Source: JBALVT01 sp036960305
GTDB lineage: Bacteria > Pseudomonadota > Gammaproteobacteria > Pseudomonadales > Halieaceae
Direction of reading: 5' to 3'
Assembly (NCBI GenBank): GCA_036960305.1
Contig: JBALWA010000012.1
Location: 23,985 to 87,984 of the forward strand
DNA length: 64,000 nucleotides
The notes beneath the pieces were generated by a model. It worked only from the letters and a program-made list of their open reading frames with translations, was not told the DNA's origin and ran no database searches. The position numbers were made by a program, and so were the translations under genes. Positions 45,041 to 54,592 of the stretch are shown here, one piece after another (the stretch's first letter is position 1; each line of letters starts with the position of its first letter).

Positions 45041-45814
45041 TTAACTCTCTACAAAGGCGCGTTCCACAGCATAGTGGGCCGCTTTTCCATGCCGGGCCTC
45101 AGTGAAGCCCCGGCTGTCCAATAGCGCGCTGATGTCTTTGAGCATGCTGGGGCTACCGCAAATCATAAAACGATCATCTTCCGGATTCACGGGCTCCAGT
45201 CCAATATCCGCCGCCAGCTTTCCGATTCGAAGCAGGTCAGTCAGGCGCCCGTTGTTACGGAACTTTTCCCGGGTCACTGTGGGGTAGTAGACCAGCTTTT
45301 CTCGAATGTCCTGGCCAAGATATTCGTCTTCTGGCAACAAGCGAGTGATTTCATCGTGATACGCCAGTTCCGAAACATGCCGGCAGCCATGGGTGAGGAT
45401 GACCTTATCAAAATTCTCGTATATCTCCGGGTCCCTGATGATGCTGAGGAAGGGCGCGAGGCCAGTGCCCGTGGCAATCAGATACAGGTTCTTTCCCGGT
45501 AGCAGATTATCCATTACCAGTGTTCCTGTCGCCTTGCTGTTGACCAGTAACTCATCGCCCACCTGAATATTTTGCAGGCGCGATGTGAGTGGGCCATCGG
45601 CAACCTTGATACTGAAAAACTCCAGTTCATCGGCGTAGTTCGCACTGGCCATACTGTAAGCGCGCATTAGGGGTTTGCCCTCATTCTCAATGCCGATCAT
45701 GGTGAAGTGACCGTTCTTGAACCGAAAGCCGGGGTTGCGCGTGGTTTTGAAACTGAACAGGCGGTCAGTCCAGTGGTGTACGGCGGTAACTTCTTCTTTC
45801 ATCAATGTGGCCAT
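45041..45814 (-). CDS. fpr: ferredoxin/flavodoxin-NADP+ reductase
   Basis: The 257-residue FAD enzyme exchanges electrons between NADPH and ferredoxin or flavodoxin, mainly for oxidative stress and Fe-S metabolism. FAD-binding RAYSMASANYADELEFFSIKV is given in parts: RAYSMAS and FFSIKV, with GPLTSRLQN. NADP-binding GTGLAPFLSIIRD and CGSPSML follow. Subclass I features and length match proteobacterial FprA. It is divergently transcribed from a LysR gene, exactly as fprA and finR in Pseudomonas. Confidence 0.95.
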   Translation of the reverse strand: MATLMKEEVTAVHHWTDRLFSFKTTRNPGFRFKNGHFTMIGIENEGKPLMRAYSMASANYADELEFFSIKVADGPLTSRLQNIQVGDELLVNSKATGTLVMDNLLPGKNLYLIATGTGLAPFLSIIRDPEIYENFDKVILTHGCRHVSELAYHDEITRLLPEDEYLGQDIREKLVYYPTVTREKFRNNGRLTDLLRIGKLAADIGLEPVNPEDDRFMICGSPSMLKDISALLDSRGFTEARHGKAAHYAVERAFVES

Positions 45815-45906
45815 GAGGGTGGGTCCCGTTGTTTGTTGTCTGTTGGATTGGGACTAGCATAGGGTTTGAAACTATATTGGTAAAACGGTATTATTCGATT
45901 ATATAT

Positions 45907-45921
45907 ATCGGTAAATCCGAT
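45907..45921. promoter_or_regulatory. candidate LysR operator (T-N11-A palindrome)
   Basis: ATCGG-TAAAT-CCGAT is a perfect inverted repeat that contains TCGGTAAATCCGA, a T-N11-A box as used by LysR regulators. It lies in the AT-rich 143-bp gap between fpr and the divergent LysR gene, 36 bp before the LysR start. Binding is inferred, not shown. Confidence 0.6.
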
Positions 45922-45957
45922 TAATTGCTAGATTCGACTTTCTCAGGGAGTTTCATC

Positions 45958-46860
45958 ATGCGGTACAGCCTGCGCCAACTGGAGGTTTTCCTCGCGACGG
46001 CGCACTTCGAGAACGTGACCCGCGCCGCGGACAGTCTGGCGATGTCCCAGTCTGCAGCCAGCGGCTCTCTGCGGGACCTGGAGAGTCAGTTCGGGGTCAA
46101 GCTATTCGATAGGGTCGGTAAACGGCTGCAATTGAGTGAGTTGGGTGCACAGCTGCGTCCGCAGGCCGAGGGGCTGTTGGATCAGGCCGTCGCTTTCGAA
46201 CAGTCCCTGGCGGGTAAAGAGGTGGTCGGCAAGCTAAAGATCGGTGCCACCTTGACCATTGGGAATTATCTGGCTGTGGGCATGATCGCTCGCTTTCGCG
46301 ATCGCTATCCGCATGCAGATGTGGCGTTGACGGTTGCTAACACGGAGACGATCGCCGAGCAGGTCAGTAACTTTGAACTGGACCTGGGGCTGATTGAGGG
46401 GGAATTACATCATCCTGATATCGACACCCTGTACTGGAGAGATGATGAACTGCAGGTGTTTGCCGCCCCCGGCCATCCTCTGGCGGACAGCGGGCCCATC
46501 GGCGATGCAGCGCTTTTGTCCCTGCCCTGGATTGTGCGAGAGTCGGGATCAGGTACGCGGCAGACGTTTGATCGGGCAATGCAGGGGATTCTTGGGGATC
46601 TCGATATCTCCATGGAGCTACAGCATACCGAGGCAATCAAAAGAGCGGTGGAAGCCCATCTTGGGGTGGGTTGCCTGTCGAAAATCAGTTTGGTGGACGC
46701 ATTTGACCGAAAATCCCTGGTGCCATTAGATGTCTCAGCACGTGACTTTTCCCGACAGTTCAATATCATTAGCCACAGAAAGAAATACCACAGTGCAGCC
46801 CTGAAGCAATGGTTGAAGCTTTGCTTCGAGAACGAGGCCGACTCTCCAGGTGCACACTAA
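45958..46860 (+). CDS. LysR family transcriptional regulator (FinR-like)
   Basis: This 300-residue regulator has an N-terminal winged HTH (MRYSLRQLEVFLATAHFENV then TRAADSLAMSQSAASGSLRDL) and a periplasmic-binding-protein-like effector domain. ATG 45958 is the conserved start. Divergence from fpr with a T-N11-A palindrome between them strongly suggests control of fpr, as FinR does in Pseudomonas under superoxide stress or sulfite/cysteine limitation. The effector is not predictable from the sequence. Confidence 0.9.
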   Translation: MRYSLRQLEVFLATAHFENVTRAADSLAMSQSAASGSLRDLESQFGVKLFDRVGKRLQLSELGAQLRPQAEGLLDQAVAFEQSLAGKEVVGKLKIGATLTIGNYLAVGMIARFRDRYPHADVALTVANTETIAEQVSNFELDLGLIEGELHHPDIDTLYWRDDELQVFAAPGHPLADSGPIGDAALLSLPWIVRESGSGTRQTFDRAMQGILGDLDISMELQHTEAIKRAVEAHLGVGCLSKISLVDAFDRKSLVPLDVSARDFSRQFNIISHRKKYHSAALKQWLKLCFENEADSPGAH

Positions 46861-46873
46861 CTCTTCAGGCGTG

Positions 46874-47398
46874 ATGACTGTTCCGATGATTGAACCGATA
46901 GACAGCGAAGCGCAGCAGTGTGTTCTAGAACAGACTGAGTATTTTATGTTTGAAGCGGAGAGGGTATTTGGTCGAAAATTCGAACGTATCCCTGTGCTCT
47001 TCGACCTGCGAGGCACCACGGCGGGTATGTATAAGGTTCATGGCAAACGTCGCTGGATACGCTACAACCCCTGGATTTTTGCCAAATATTTCGAGGCCAA
47101 CTGGCGAGATACCGTACCCCATGAGGTCGCTCACTATATCATCGACACTGTTTTTGGACGGCGAGCAAAGCCCCACGGTGTAGAATGGAAAGCCCTGATG
47201 GCGCGCTTTGAAGCCGACCCCGGGGTGACCTTCAAACTGGACTTAACTGGTATTCCAAAACGGCAACAGCGGACCCATCCCTATCAATGTTTGTGCCAGC
47301 TACACCAGGTGTCGACTACCCGCCATAATCGGGTAATACGTGGACGGGGGCGCTATCACTGCATGAACTGCGAGGGAGAACTGGTCTATGCGGGTTAA
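46874..47398 (+). CDS. sprT: SprT-like zinc metalloprotease domain protein
   Basis: This 174-residue protein contains the zincin motif HEVAH (His83, Glu84, His87) in DTVPHEVAHYIIDTVFG. A C-terminal treble-Cys region (YQCLCQLH and YHCMNCEGEL) probably binds a second zinc. This is the SprT architecture; the eukaryotic relative Spartan cleaves DNA-protein crosslinks. Start options are ATG 46874 (chosen), GTG 46850 overlapping the LysR stop, or ATG 46886. It is likely read from the LysR transcript. Confidence 0.87.
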   Translation: MTVPMIEPIDSEAQQCVLEQTEYFMFEAERVFGRKFERIPVLFDLRGTTAGMYKVHGKRRWIRYNPWIFAKYFEANWRDTVPHEVAHYIIDTVFGRRAKPHGVEWKALMARFEADPGVTFKLDLTGIPKRQQRTHPYQCLCQLHQVSTTRHNRVIRGRGRYHCMNCEGELVYAG

Positions 47399-47434
47399 AC
47401 CTACAGTCTGTCGACCAAGCTTTCATCACTTTTA

Positions 47435-50230
47435 TCAAGTGTCTATCTTCATTTCTACACCGCTAAAGATATTTTCCTCGTCTGTGATATCAAATGTGTC
47501 AATCACTGCGCGGTCTGCCGGTAGCTGGGCTTCGTTCACAAGATAGCGCTTCACTGCCACCGCGCGATCTTCTGCCAGCGTCTGCAGCAGGCTTTCCGGA
47601 ATGGATATTTTTGACAGTATGACTTCAAGCTTCTCTCTGTGTGAAAGTGGCTCTGGAGCGTCAACGTCCGCCTCGTTGATAGCAAGAGATTTATAGCGGG
47701 CATCAATCGCCTGGGACCACTGTTCGTCTTTACCTTCCCACGAGGCCTCAGGGAGGCCGCTTGCCAGGAGTTCGGATTTTAGCGCGGCTAATTGCAGGTA
47801 TTCCCTATCGGCCCGCGGATGTATACGGCCCCTGATGACCAAAACCAGCTCTGGTCTTTGAGTGAGTGCAGCCTGCAGGTCGCCAAGCTTTGTTCGGGCC
47901 ATCTCATCGAGTTCGATGGAACCGGAGGCAAAGGTGATTCGCTGCAGGTCTTCTTCGCTGGAGACCAGGCTCGCCAGTAAGGAAAAGGGGGCAGTGACGG
48001 CCTTGGTGATAATGTTTCCCAGTGCCGAAAAGATCACTGAGCCCAAACTAAACTCGGGGTCATCCACATTGCCGCTGACGGGTACCGCAAGATCGATGAC
48101 ACCATTCATGTCTGTGAGCAACGCAATGGCCAGATCCACTGGAAGATCGGCGGCCTGGTTGCTCTCAATTTTTTCTCCCAATTTTAGCTGCCTGATAACG
48201 ATCTGGTTGTGCCCTGCGAGTTGGTCGTCCTCAAGTTTGTATTCCAGGTCCAGGTTGAGTATTCCCCTGTCGATGGCATAACCGGCGTAAGTGCTGGAAT
48301 AGGGCGTCAGGCGAGCGAGGTCTACGCCATCAAAGTTCATGCCCAGATCCAGGGCCGGGGGTGTCGCAAAGGGCCTGGCGGACCCTGCCAACATTACCGG
48401 CGCGTAACTGTCTACGGATCCCTTGATATCAACCCGTGCTACCTGATCAGGGTCGGAACTGATGTCCCTGATTTCGCCATTGATGTCACCGATGACGGTG
48501 CGAAAGGCGATGGGTAATGACTCGTCCATGAAGTCCAGTGCGCTGTCGGTGATCCTGATGGACGGTATCTCGAAAGCCCAGGGCTTGTCCTGGTTATCCG
48601 CAGGCGATGGTTTGGTATCCTCCATTAACGCATTCTGGGTGTTGATACTGCCGTCCTCATAGATATGCAAGCGGCCAGAGTACCCGTCTATGAAAAACTC
48701 ACTGAGTACAACTTTTTGCTGGATGAAGTCGACGTTTAGCTGATTCCAGCGCACAGACTCCCAGGCGGTAATCGCATTTTCAGCCTCCTCGACTTCAATT
48801 GAAAAATCGTCAATACGTCCATTGAGGGAGGCCGACGATGGCGCAAAACCGGCGAGAGAAAGCTCACCGTCTACCTCGGCCTTTCCTTTGCCGATATTGG
48901 CGTTCACTCCGGAGGGGAGGTTGGGGTTAAACCAGCTTACCGGCAGGCCATCCAGGTCATAGTGAATTGTGCCGTCACCACTTTCCAGAGAGAGCACAGC
49001 CTCCACCTTCAGCGCGGCCAATTCATTAACAGCCAGGTCAGCCTGTAGGCGGCTGTCTCCGCTAGGAGGCCATTGCACATCCAGCACCGTGATATTCAGC
49101 GGTGAAACGAAGAGCTCCGGTGGGCTCGTGAATTCAGATTGCCAACGTAAACGGGAATCCCGCACGGTCGTTTCTGCAATTCCCACAGACCAGGCGCTGT
49201 CGCCTTCGGACGCTTCGGTCTCTTCGGGCGCCGCGTTGCTGCGGGGAGCAAACAGTTCTGACAGACTGACCACCTGCCCTTCGCTCCAGCCACTTATGGC
49301 GAGGCCTTTCACCGCGATCGATTCGATGTTGGCCCGTTCCTGTTCTCCCTTGATAGCCAGGCCGGTCAGCGATAACGCATCGAGTTTAACTCCAGTATCC
49401 GGCAGTGCCGCTGGGTCCTGTGGTGTGATGTCAATATTGTCCAGCGCTACTTTGGCTTTTTCTATCGCGTACGTAAACTCCCCCGCCCAGTCGAGGCCAT
49501 ACTGCCCCTCGATAGACACTTGACCCTCTGCTATATGGAACCGTACCCAGGGGGCAATGAATCGAGAAATGGGTTTCAGGCTTAGCCCGGTGAGGGAAAG
49601 ATAACCTTCGCTATGGCCGTTTGGGATGGAGACCGTGCCTTGCCAACTCAGTTGGCCGCCGCTTTCGCCCGTTACGCTGAGCTGGTAGGGCTTACCTTCC
49701 GCTATCACTGTGGATAGGTCACTGACGGCGATTTCGAGGCCTTGATAATGGGTGCTGAAAGGAACTTCTCTGGCATCATCTGTGATGTTTATGGTTTCAG
49801 CATGAAAGAATAAATGGTGTATGGTGATGCCGGGAATAGTCGACGTAGTGTCGCGTGTCTCAGTGGGTTCATCGGTCGCCAACAAGTCGGAAAAGTTGAA
49901 GTCTCCGCTGCGCAATCGGTGGATGTTTGCGCTTAAGGATTCCACAGCAATGGCATCAAATACCCACCCTTGTGCCCACAAACTCTCTATTGAGAGATTG
50001 GCCCGTGCGGATGAAAAGGCGATGAAAGAGGACGCATCGAGCTCAGCTAGCTCGGCGCCGCGGATTTCAACCGACAGGGTGAAGGGGTTGAACAAGATCA
50101 GCTCCGATTGAAATTTTCGGCCCAGGGTCTTTTCTATGTACCAGGGCGTCAAAAAGTTCAGCGCGGGGAGGATGAGTAACAAGCCTACTAGGAGGTAGGC
50201 GCAATAGAGCATGAGAAGCTTGCGGAGCAT
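47435..50230 (-). CDS. DUF748 (AsmA-like) large envelope protein
   Basis: The 931-residue protein has one N-terminal membrane helix (about residues 5-28) and a very long beta-rich periplasmic part. DUF748 features are visible: IRGAELAELDASSFIAFSSARANL, given in parts as IEIRGAELAEL-type strands, and the late YAGYAIDRGILNLDLEYKLEDDQL and RQLKLGEKI. The end has an OmpA-like RGRIHPRADREYLQLAALK and DRAVAVKRYLVNE segment. Such AsmA-like proteins are thought to form hydrophobic grooves that ferry lipids between membranes. It is followed upstream by the AraC gene (gap of 4 nt before its stop). Confidence 0.85.
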   Translation of the reverse strand: MLRKLLMLYCAYLLVGLLLILPALNFLTPWYIEKTLGRKFQSELILFNPFTLSVEIRGAELAELDASSFIAFSSARANLSIESLWAQGWVFDAIAVESLSANIHRLRSGDFNFSDLLATDEPTETRDTTSTIPGITIHHLFFHAETINITDDAREVPFSTHYQGLEIAVSDLSTVIAEGKPYQLSVTGESGGQLSWQGTVSIPNGHSEGYLSLTGLSLKPISRFIAPWVRFHIAEGQVSIEGQYGLDWAGEFTYAIEKAKVALDNIDITPQDPAALPDTGVKLDALSLTGLAIKGEQERANIESIAVKGLAISGWSEGQVVSLSELFAPRSNAAPEETEASEGDSAWSVGIAETTVRDSRLRWQSEFTSPPELFVSPLNITVLDVQWPPSGDSRLQADLAVNELAALKVEAVLSLESGDGTIHYDLDGLPVSWFNPNLPSGVNANIGKGKAEVDGELSLAGFAPSSASLNGRIDDFSIEVEEAENAITAWESVRWNQLNVDFIQQKVVLSEFFIDGYSGRLHIYEDGSINTQNALMEDTKPSPADNQDKPWAFEIPSIRITDSALDFMDESLPIAFRTVIGDINGEIRDISSDPDQVARVDIKGSVDSYAPVMLAGSARPFATPPALDLGMNFDGVDLARLTPYSSTYAGYAIDRGILNLDLEYKLEDDQLAGHNQIVIRQLKLGEKIESNQAADLPVDLAIALLTDMNGVIDLAVPVSGNVDDPEFSLGSVIFSALGNIITKAVTAPFSLLASLVSSEEDLQRITFASGSIELDEMARTKLGDLQAALTQRPELVLVIRGRIHPRADREYLQLAALKSELLASGLPEASWEGKDEQWSQAIDARYKSLAINEADVDAPEPLSHREKLEVILSKISIPESLLQTLAEDRAVAVKRYLVNEAQLPADRAVIDTFDITDEENIFSGVEMKIDT

Positions 50231-50233
50231 AAA

Positions 50234-51235
50234 TTAAATACCTTTGCGGTAGGTGTAGGGCGTTACACCAGTCCAGCCTTTGAAAGCCCTTATAAAGGCA
50301 CTGGACTCGGAAAAGCCGGCTCGATAGGCAATTTCCTCGATGCTCAGGCCCTGTTTGCCAAGGAAGTGCAGGGCGGTGTCCCGGCGAAGTTGGTTCTTTA
50401 TCTCTTTAAATGTGGTGCCCTCGGCTGAGAGTCGGCGGCGAAGTGTTTGCGGGTGAATATCCAGTTGTTTACCGACATCGCTAAGCTCTGGCATGTTAGT
50501 CAGTTGGTGGCGGGCCAATTCCCGCACCTGTGATGTCCAGCTGGTCTGGTCGTAGCTTTGGGTTAGCATGATGAGTATTGGGTGACGCAAAAAGTGCCGC
50601 AGTGATTGCTCATTTTGTGTGATGCGCTTGTCCAATAATGTCTGAGATAACATGAGCGAAGACGCATCACATTCAAAACTCAGGGGGTTGGCCAGAAACA
50701 TATGCCGATAGTCGGTTGCTGAGGTAATGGGCGGGTACCCAAGCTCCACCGCTTGCAGGGGCAGGTGTTCCTGTACCAGCCAACTGGCAAAGCGATGGAT
50801 AAAAAAAAGCGTCATCTCTTGAATATAGTGGTTTTCGCCATCGACGCTACCCTTTTCAACCAAATGAATGCGAGCCACTTCGCCGTCGAGATCGAGATGG
50901 GGGTGCTGGCCCCATTCGAACAGTTGGTAAAAGCGGCAGTATCGACTGAGCGCCTGTCCCAGAGTCTCGCTGCTAATTACTGCATGACACATCATTGACC
51001 AGGCACCAATGGGCTGTCGGCGTGGGTTGTAACCCAGTGCTTCGTCTCCCATTGCAATCATCGTGCTCACTTGCAAGTCGGCAAACCGTTCGATGGATAT
51101 GCGTGCTGAGTCCTCTGTCAGAAGCCGCGGAGAGATCCTGTTTTTCCGTAACAGGCCGATGGGGTTAACACCATTGGCGACTGTATGTTTGAGCACAGCG
51201 CGGGCGAAACGTACCGATATCGAGTAATCGCGCAC
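50234..51235 (-). CDS. AraC family transcriptional regulator (arabinose-binding N-terminal type)
   Basis: This 333-residue regulator has an N-terminal ligand domain (about 20-200, GVNPIGLLRKNRI ... GAWSMMCHAVISSETLGQAL). The C-terminal double HTH has SDVGKQLDIHPQTLRRRLSAEG and IEEIAYRAGFSESSAFIRAFKGWTG. This subfamily (OruR/ArgR-like) often controls adjacent lipid or sterol catabolism genes. Start is GTG at 51235. It lies between the DUF748 and GGDEF-like genes with gaps of 3 and 7 nt, so the three genes likely form one transcript. Confidence 0.9.
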   Translation of the reverse strand: MRDYSISVRFARAVLKHTVANGVNPIGLLRKNRISPRLLTEDSARISIERFADLQVSTMIAMGDEALGYNPRRQPIGAWSMMCHAVISSETLGQALSRYCRFYQLFEWGQHPHLDLDGEVARIHLVEKGSVDGENHYIQEMTLFFIHRFASWLVQEHLPLQAVELGYPPITSATDYRHMFLANPLSFECDASSLMLSQTLLDKRITQNEQSLRHFLRHPILIMLTQSYDQTSWTSQVRELARHQLTNMPELSDVGKQLDIHPQTLRRRLSAEGTTFKEIKNQLRRDTALHFLGKQGLSIEEIAYRAGFSESSAFIRAFKGWTGVTPYTYRKGI

Positions 51236-51242
51236 GGAGAGG

Positions 51243-52415
51243 TCAGGACCCTGCCAGGTTGTTGGATAGGTGAACGAGGTCGTGGTCGATGGAGGCCACC
51301 TGGTTGCGTCCGCTCTGTTTGGCCAGATACAGGGCCTGGTCGGCCTCGCGGGAAAGGGCGTCCAGCGTGATTTCGCCTCGGATTGTCGTTACACCCACAC
51401 TGGCTGTGACGGCGATACGTTGTTCAGCAACAAGCAGTTGCCGCTCGCCAATAGCAAGACGGATGCGTTCTGCCAAAATTTTGGCCGGATCTAATTTGGT
51501 TTCAGGCAATACCAACATGAATTTCTTGCCATCGACTCGAGCGACAACATCGCTTGATCGGGACATGTTTTTTAGTATGGTCGCAATTTTTCGAATAAGG
51601 TGATCGCCGACTTCGGGCCCGAAGCTGTCATTAATTTGGTTAAAATGATCGATGTCGACCATGATGGCTGAGGTCGATAAGTCTCGTCTTTGCGCCGCTG
51701 CCAGGCTGAGCTGCAGGGCTTCATCCATACCGCGGCGATTATACACCTTGCTCAATGGGTCGTGTGTGGCCAATTGGGCGAGGTGCCCCTGATATTCGAT
51801 CAGTACGCTAATCAGAAACCCGATGGCCACCAACACGTAGGCTGCGCTATAACTCCCCAATGCGACGCCCTGAGCATACAGACGGTCCTCTTTGACCAGC
51901 ATGTAGTACAGAACCACAGGAAGGCTCAGGAGCATGATGATGGAGGCCAGACTGAGTATGCCGTCACCCAGGTTTCCGAGCGCGTAACCACGCTGGGCGC
52001 ACAAGAGTCCTGCTGCCACGAAAAATAGTGTGGTAGCCGAGACCTGTACGATAAACATCTGTTCCTGGGGTAGGGCCAGGCCGCTTAGGACGGCCAGGAG
52101 ACAGATCGATCCGAGCAGATATCGCCCCTTTCTGACGCCGCTGCGTTGGCCTGCAGCGAGAAACAGAATATAGGTGTTAATAATGACCGCGACCGAGGGC
52201 ACATCTACCGTCATGTGGCTGCCCGTACCCTGTTGCAGGGTGAAAGCGATCCAGCCCAGCAGTGCCGCCATAAAATAGACGGTAAACATCCCCAATCCTG
52301 CGGGAGGATTACTGGAATCACCCAGAATGTAGATGACGAGTACCTGCACGCAGGTAATCATCAGAATGAGTGCGAAATGCATGTAAATCCAGCTTTCAGG
52401 GAGTAACTGTTCCAT
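51243..52415 (-). CDS. membrane protein with degenerate GGDEF domain
   Basis: The 390-residue protein has six or seven hydrophobic helices in residues about 10-215, followed by a GGDEF-family domain (LATHDPLSKVYNRRGMDEAL, MVDIDHFNQINDSFGPEVGD). The active-site signature that should read R-x-GGDEF reads R-V-D-G-K-K-F, so the catalytic acidic residues are replaced by Lys. Diguanylate cyclase activity is therefore unlikely. It may act as a c-di-GMP or GTP sensor, or be a decayed enzyme. No EAL domain is present. Likely head of the operon with AraC and DUF748. Confidence 0.85.
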   Translation of the reverse strand: MEQLLPESWIYMHFALILMITCVQVLVIYILGDSSNPPAGLGMFTVYFMAALLGWIAFTLQQGTGSHMTVDVPSVAVIINTYILFLAAGQRSGVRKGRYLLGSICLLAVLSGLALPQEQMFIVQVSATTLFFVAAGLLCAQRGYALGNLGDGILSLASIIMLLSLPVVLYYMLVKEDRLYAQGVALGSYSAAYVLVAIGFLISVLIEYQGHLAQLATHDPLSKVYNRRGMDEALQLSLAAAQRRDLSTSAIMVDIDHFNQINDSFGPEVGDHLIRKIATILKNMSRSSDVVARVDGKKFMLVLPETKLDPAKILAERIRLAIGERQLLVAEQRIAVTASVGVTTIRGEITLDALSREADQALYLAKQSGRNQVASIDHDLVHLSNNLAGS

Positions 52416-52538
52416 AGCTTCCTGTTTAATGCACCCTGTAAGGTAAAGTCAATTTATTTGTCGGGACGGGTCATTGTTGGCCGGTAGCAGGGTCACCATA
52501 CTATTCGCCGCCACTTACACACTGTTTTGGGAGTCCCC

Positions 52539-53714
52539 ATGCTACAAAGAGAATTCACCGAAGAACAGCATATGTTTCGCGATGCCTATCGCAAATTCCT
52601 CGCCGCAGAGATTGTGCCACATATGGAGGACTGGCGTGAGGCCGGTATTGTGGATCGTAGTGCTTTTCGCAGGGCAGGCGAACAGGGCTTTCTGATGATC
52701 TGGCCGGATGAGAAGTACGGCGGCATGGGGGAGGCGGACTTCAGGTTTGAACAAATTATTATTGAGGAAACGACCTACGCGCGGGCAGGGGATTGGTTTA
52801 ATTCACTCCACAGTCGACTTGTGGGGCCCTATTTGACTCGGTTTGGCAACGAAGAACAGTGCGCGAGACTGCTGCCCAAGTGTGTTAGCGGTGAGCATAT
52901 CCTCGCGATTGCCATGACCGAGCCCGATGCCGGCAGTGACCTGGCTGGAATGCGTGCGACGGCGGTGGAATCCGACGATCACTGGCTGCTCAACGGATCC
53001 AAAACGTATATTTCCAATGGTATTAACGCCGATGTCGTGATTGTCGCGGCCAAAACGGACCCGGAAAATAACCCACACCATATGACGCTTTTCATCGTCG
53101 AGCGAGGCATGGAAGGCTTTGAGAGAGGCCGAAACCTGAAAAAAATGGGTTTGAAAGCCCAGGATACCTCGGAGTTGTTTTTCAACAATGTGAAGGTGCC
53201 TAAAGCCAATGTTCTGGGTGAGCCGGGGCAGGGTTTCATTTATCTGATGAAGGGGTTGGCCGAGGAGCGCTTGATTGGCGCGGCAGGCTACTTGTCGGGC
53301 GCACAGTTGTCGTGGGATTTGACCGCTGAATTCGTGAAAGAGCGAAAAGCGTTCGGCAAACCGGTGGCTGCTTTCCAGAATACCCAGTTTAAAATGGCAG
53401 AAATGCGTACTCAGCTGGATATCATCCAGGTCTATGTGGACCAATGCGTCAGATCTTTTGCTGCGGGCGCTTTGACCGCCGTGGATGCGGCCAAGGCCAA
53501 GCTGGTCTCCAGCGAAATACAGGTGGCAATGGCGGATCTGGGAGTACAATTACACGGTGGAGCCGGTTATATGGACGAGTATCCGATAAGCAGGCAATAT
53601 ACCGATGCGAAGATTTCTACTATCTATGCAGGTAGTTCGGAAATTATGAAGCTCATCATCAGCCGGGATTGCCTGTCTGATGACTACAGCCCTTTTAATA
53701 CACGTAATTTTTAG
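52539..53714 (+). CDS. acyl-CoA dehydrogenase
   Basis: This 391-residue FAD enzyme desaturates acyl-CoA at C2-C3. ATG 52539 begins MLQREFTEEQHMFRDAY. Family signatures are AMTEPDAGSDLAGMRATA and LLNGSKTYISNG in the N-terminal halves, GYLSGAQLSWDLTAEFVKER and AFGKPVAAFQ, and the end QLHGGAGYMDEYPISRQYTDA plus YAGSSEIMKLII. It is the first gene of the co-directional run of lipid catabolic genes to 61.6 kb. The substrate may be a branched acyl-CoA, given the racemase two genes on. Confidence 0.93.
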   Translation: MLQREFTEEQHMFRDAYRKFLAAEIVPHMEDWREAGIVDRSAFRRAGEQGFLMIWPDEKYGGMGEADFRFEQIIIEETTYARAGDWFNSLHSRLVGPYLTRFGNEEQCARLLPKCVSGEHILAIAMTEPDAGSDLAGMRATAVESDDHWLLNGSKTYISNGINADVVIVAAKTDPENNPHHMTLFIVERGMEGFERGRNLKKMGLKAQDTSELFFNNVKVPKANVLGEPGQGFIYLMKGLAEERLIGAAGYLSGAQLSWDLTAEFVKERKAFGKPVAAFQNTQFKMAEMRTQLDIIQVYVDQCVRSFAAGALTAVDAAKAKLVSSEIQVAMADLGVQLHGGAGYMDEYPISRQYTDAKISTIYAGSSEIMKLIISRDCLSDDYSPFNTRNF

Positions 53715-53750
53715 ATTTAACGTAATAGTTTACTCAACAGGAGAAATCTC

Positions 53751-54542
53751 ATGGACATGAACGATAAAGTAGCAGTCATCACCGGTGGTGCATCAGGTCT
53801 GGGCCGTGCAGCGGTCAGGCGCTTTGTAGCGAATGGCGCCAAGGTGGCCATATTCGATATGAACGAAGAAAAGGGCAACGCACTGGCGGCAGAAATGGGG
53901 GATGGCGTGATTTTTTGCCAGGTCAACGTGACGGATGAAGATTCAGTCGTGGCTGGTATCGATGCAACTATTGCCGCCTTTGGTGCAATTCATATCAACT
54001 GTAACTTCGCCGGTATAGGAAACGCCAAGCGGACTATGGGTAAGAATGGACCCTTCCCTCTGGCCGATTTCAACCTGGTTTTACAGGTTAACCTGGTAGG
54101 CACGTTTAATGTGTTGCGCCTGTGTGCAGAAAAAATGGCTGACAATACCCCCTTCAATGCCGACGGCGGCCGTGGCGTGATTATCAACACCGCATCGGTG
54201 GCGGCTTACGAAGGCCAGATCGGACAGGCGGCTTATTCGGCTTCAAAGGGTGGTGTTGTGGGAATGACATTGCCTGTTGCGCGTGATTTGGCCGTGTTGG
54301 GTATACGGGTAAATACCATTGTGCCAGGGCTGATCGCCACGCCGTTGATGATGGGCGGAGCGGAAGAAATGTCACCTGAAATCGCCGAGTTTCTACAGCC
54401 TCTGGCCGCGCAGGTGTTGTATCCCAAGCGTCTGGGTAACTCAGATGAAATAGCCCATCTGGCTCAATCAATTATTGAGAATGACTACATTAATGGCGAG
54501 TGTATCCGCATGGATGGTGGTATCCGCATGCAGCCCAAATAG
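53751..54542 (+). CDS. short-chain dehydrogenase (HSD10-like 3-hydroxyacyl-CoA dehydrogenase)
   Basis: This 263-residue classical SDR has the TGGASGLG cofactor motif (residues 11-18), IFDMNEEKG with an Asp typical of NAD preference, IINTASVAAYEGQIGQAAYSASKGG with the catalytic Ser and Tyr-x3-Lys (shown as AYSASK), and VNTIVPGLIATPLM. Close pattern similarity to HSD17B10 type enzymes suggests oxidation of 3-hydroxyacyl-CoA, including 2-methyl-3-hydroxyacyl-CoA. AGGAGAAATCTC precedes the ATG. It lies 36 nt after the dehydrogenase gene. Confidence 0.92.
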   Translation: MDMNDKVAVITGGASGLGRAAVRRFVANGAKVAIFDMNEEKGNALAAEMGDGVIFCQVNVTDEDSVVAGIDATIAAFGAIHINCNFAGIGNAKRTMGKNGPFPLADFNLVLQVNLVGTFNVLRLCAEKMADNTPFNADGGRGVIINTASVAAYEGQIGQAAYSASKGGVVGMTLPVARDLAVLGIRVNTIVPGLIATPLMMGGAEEMSPEIAEFLQPLAAQVLYPKRLGNSDEIAHLAQSIIENDYINGECIRMDGGIRMQPK

Positions 54543-54592
54543 GCTGCTTTGGACCGCTCAGAACTCACAGACAACTGAAGGGAGAGATATTG

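Noticed and set aside
52803..53549. A 248-codon open frame antisense to the acyl-CoA dehydrogenase
   Set aside because: The sense frame has full family similarity; the antisense product has no recognisable domain and is explained by codon bias.
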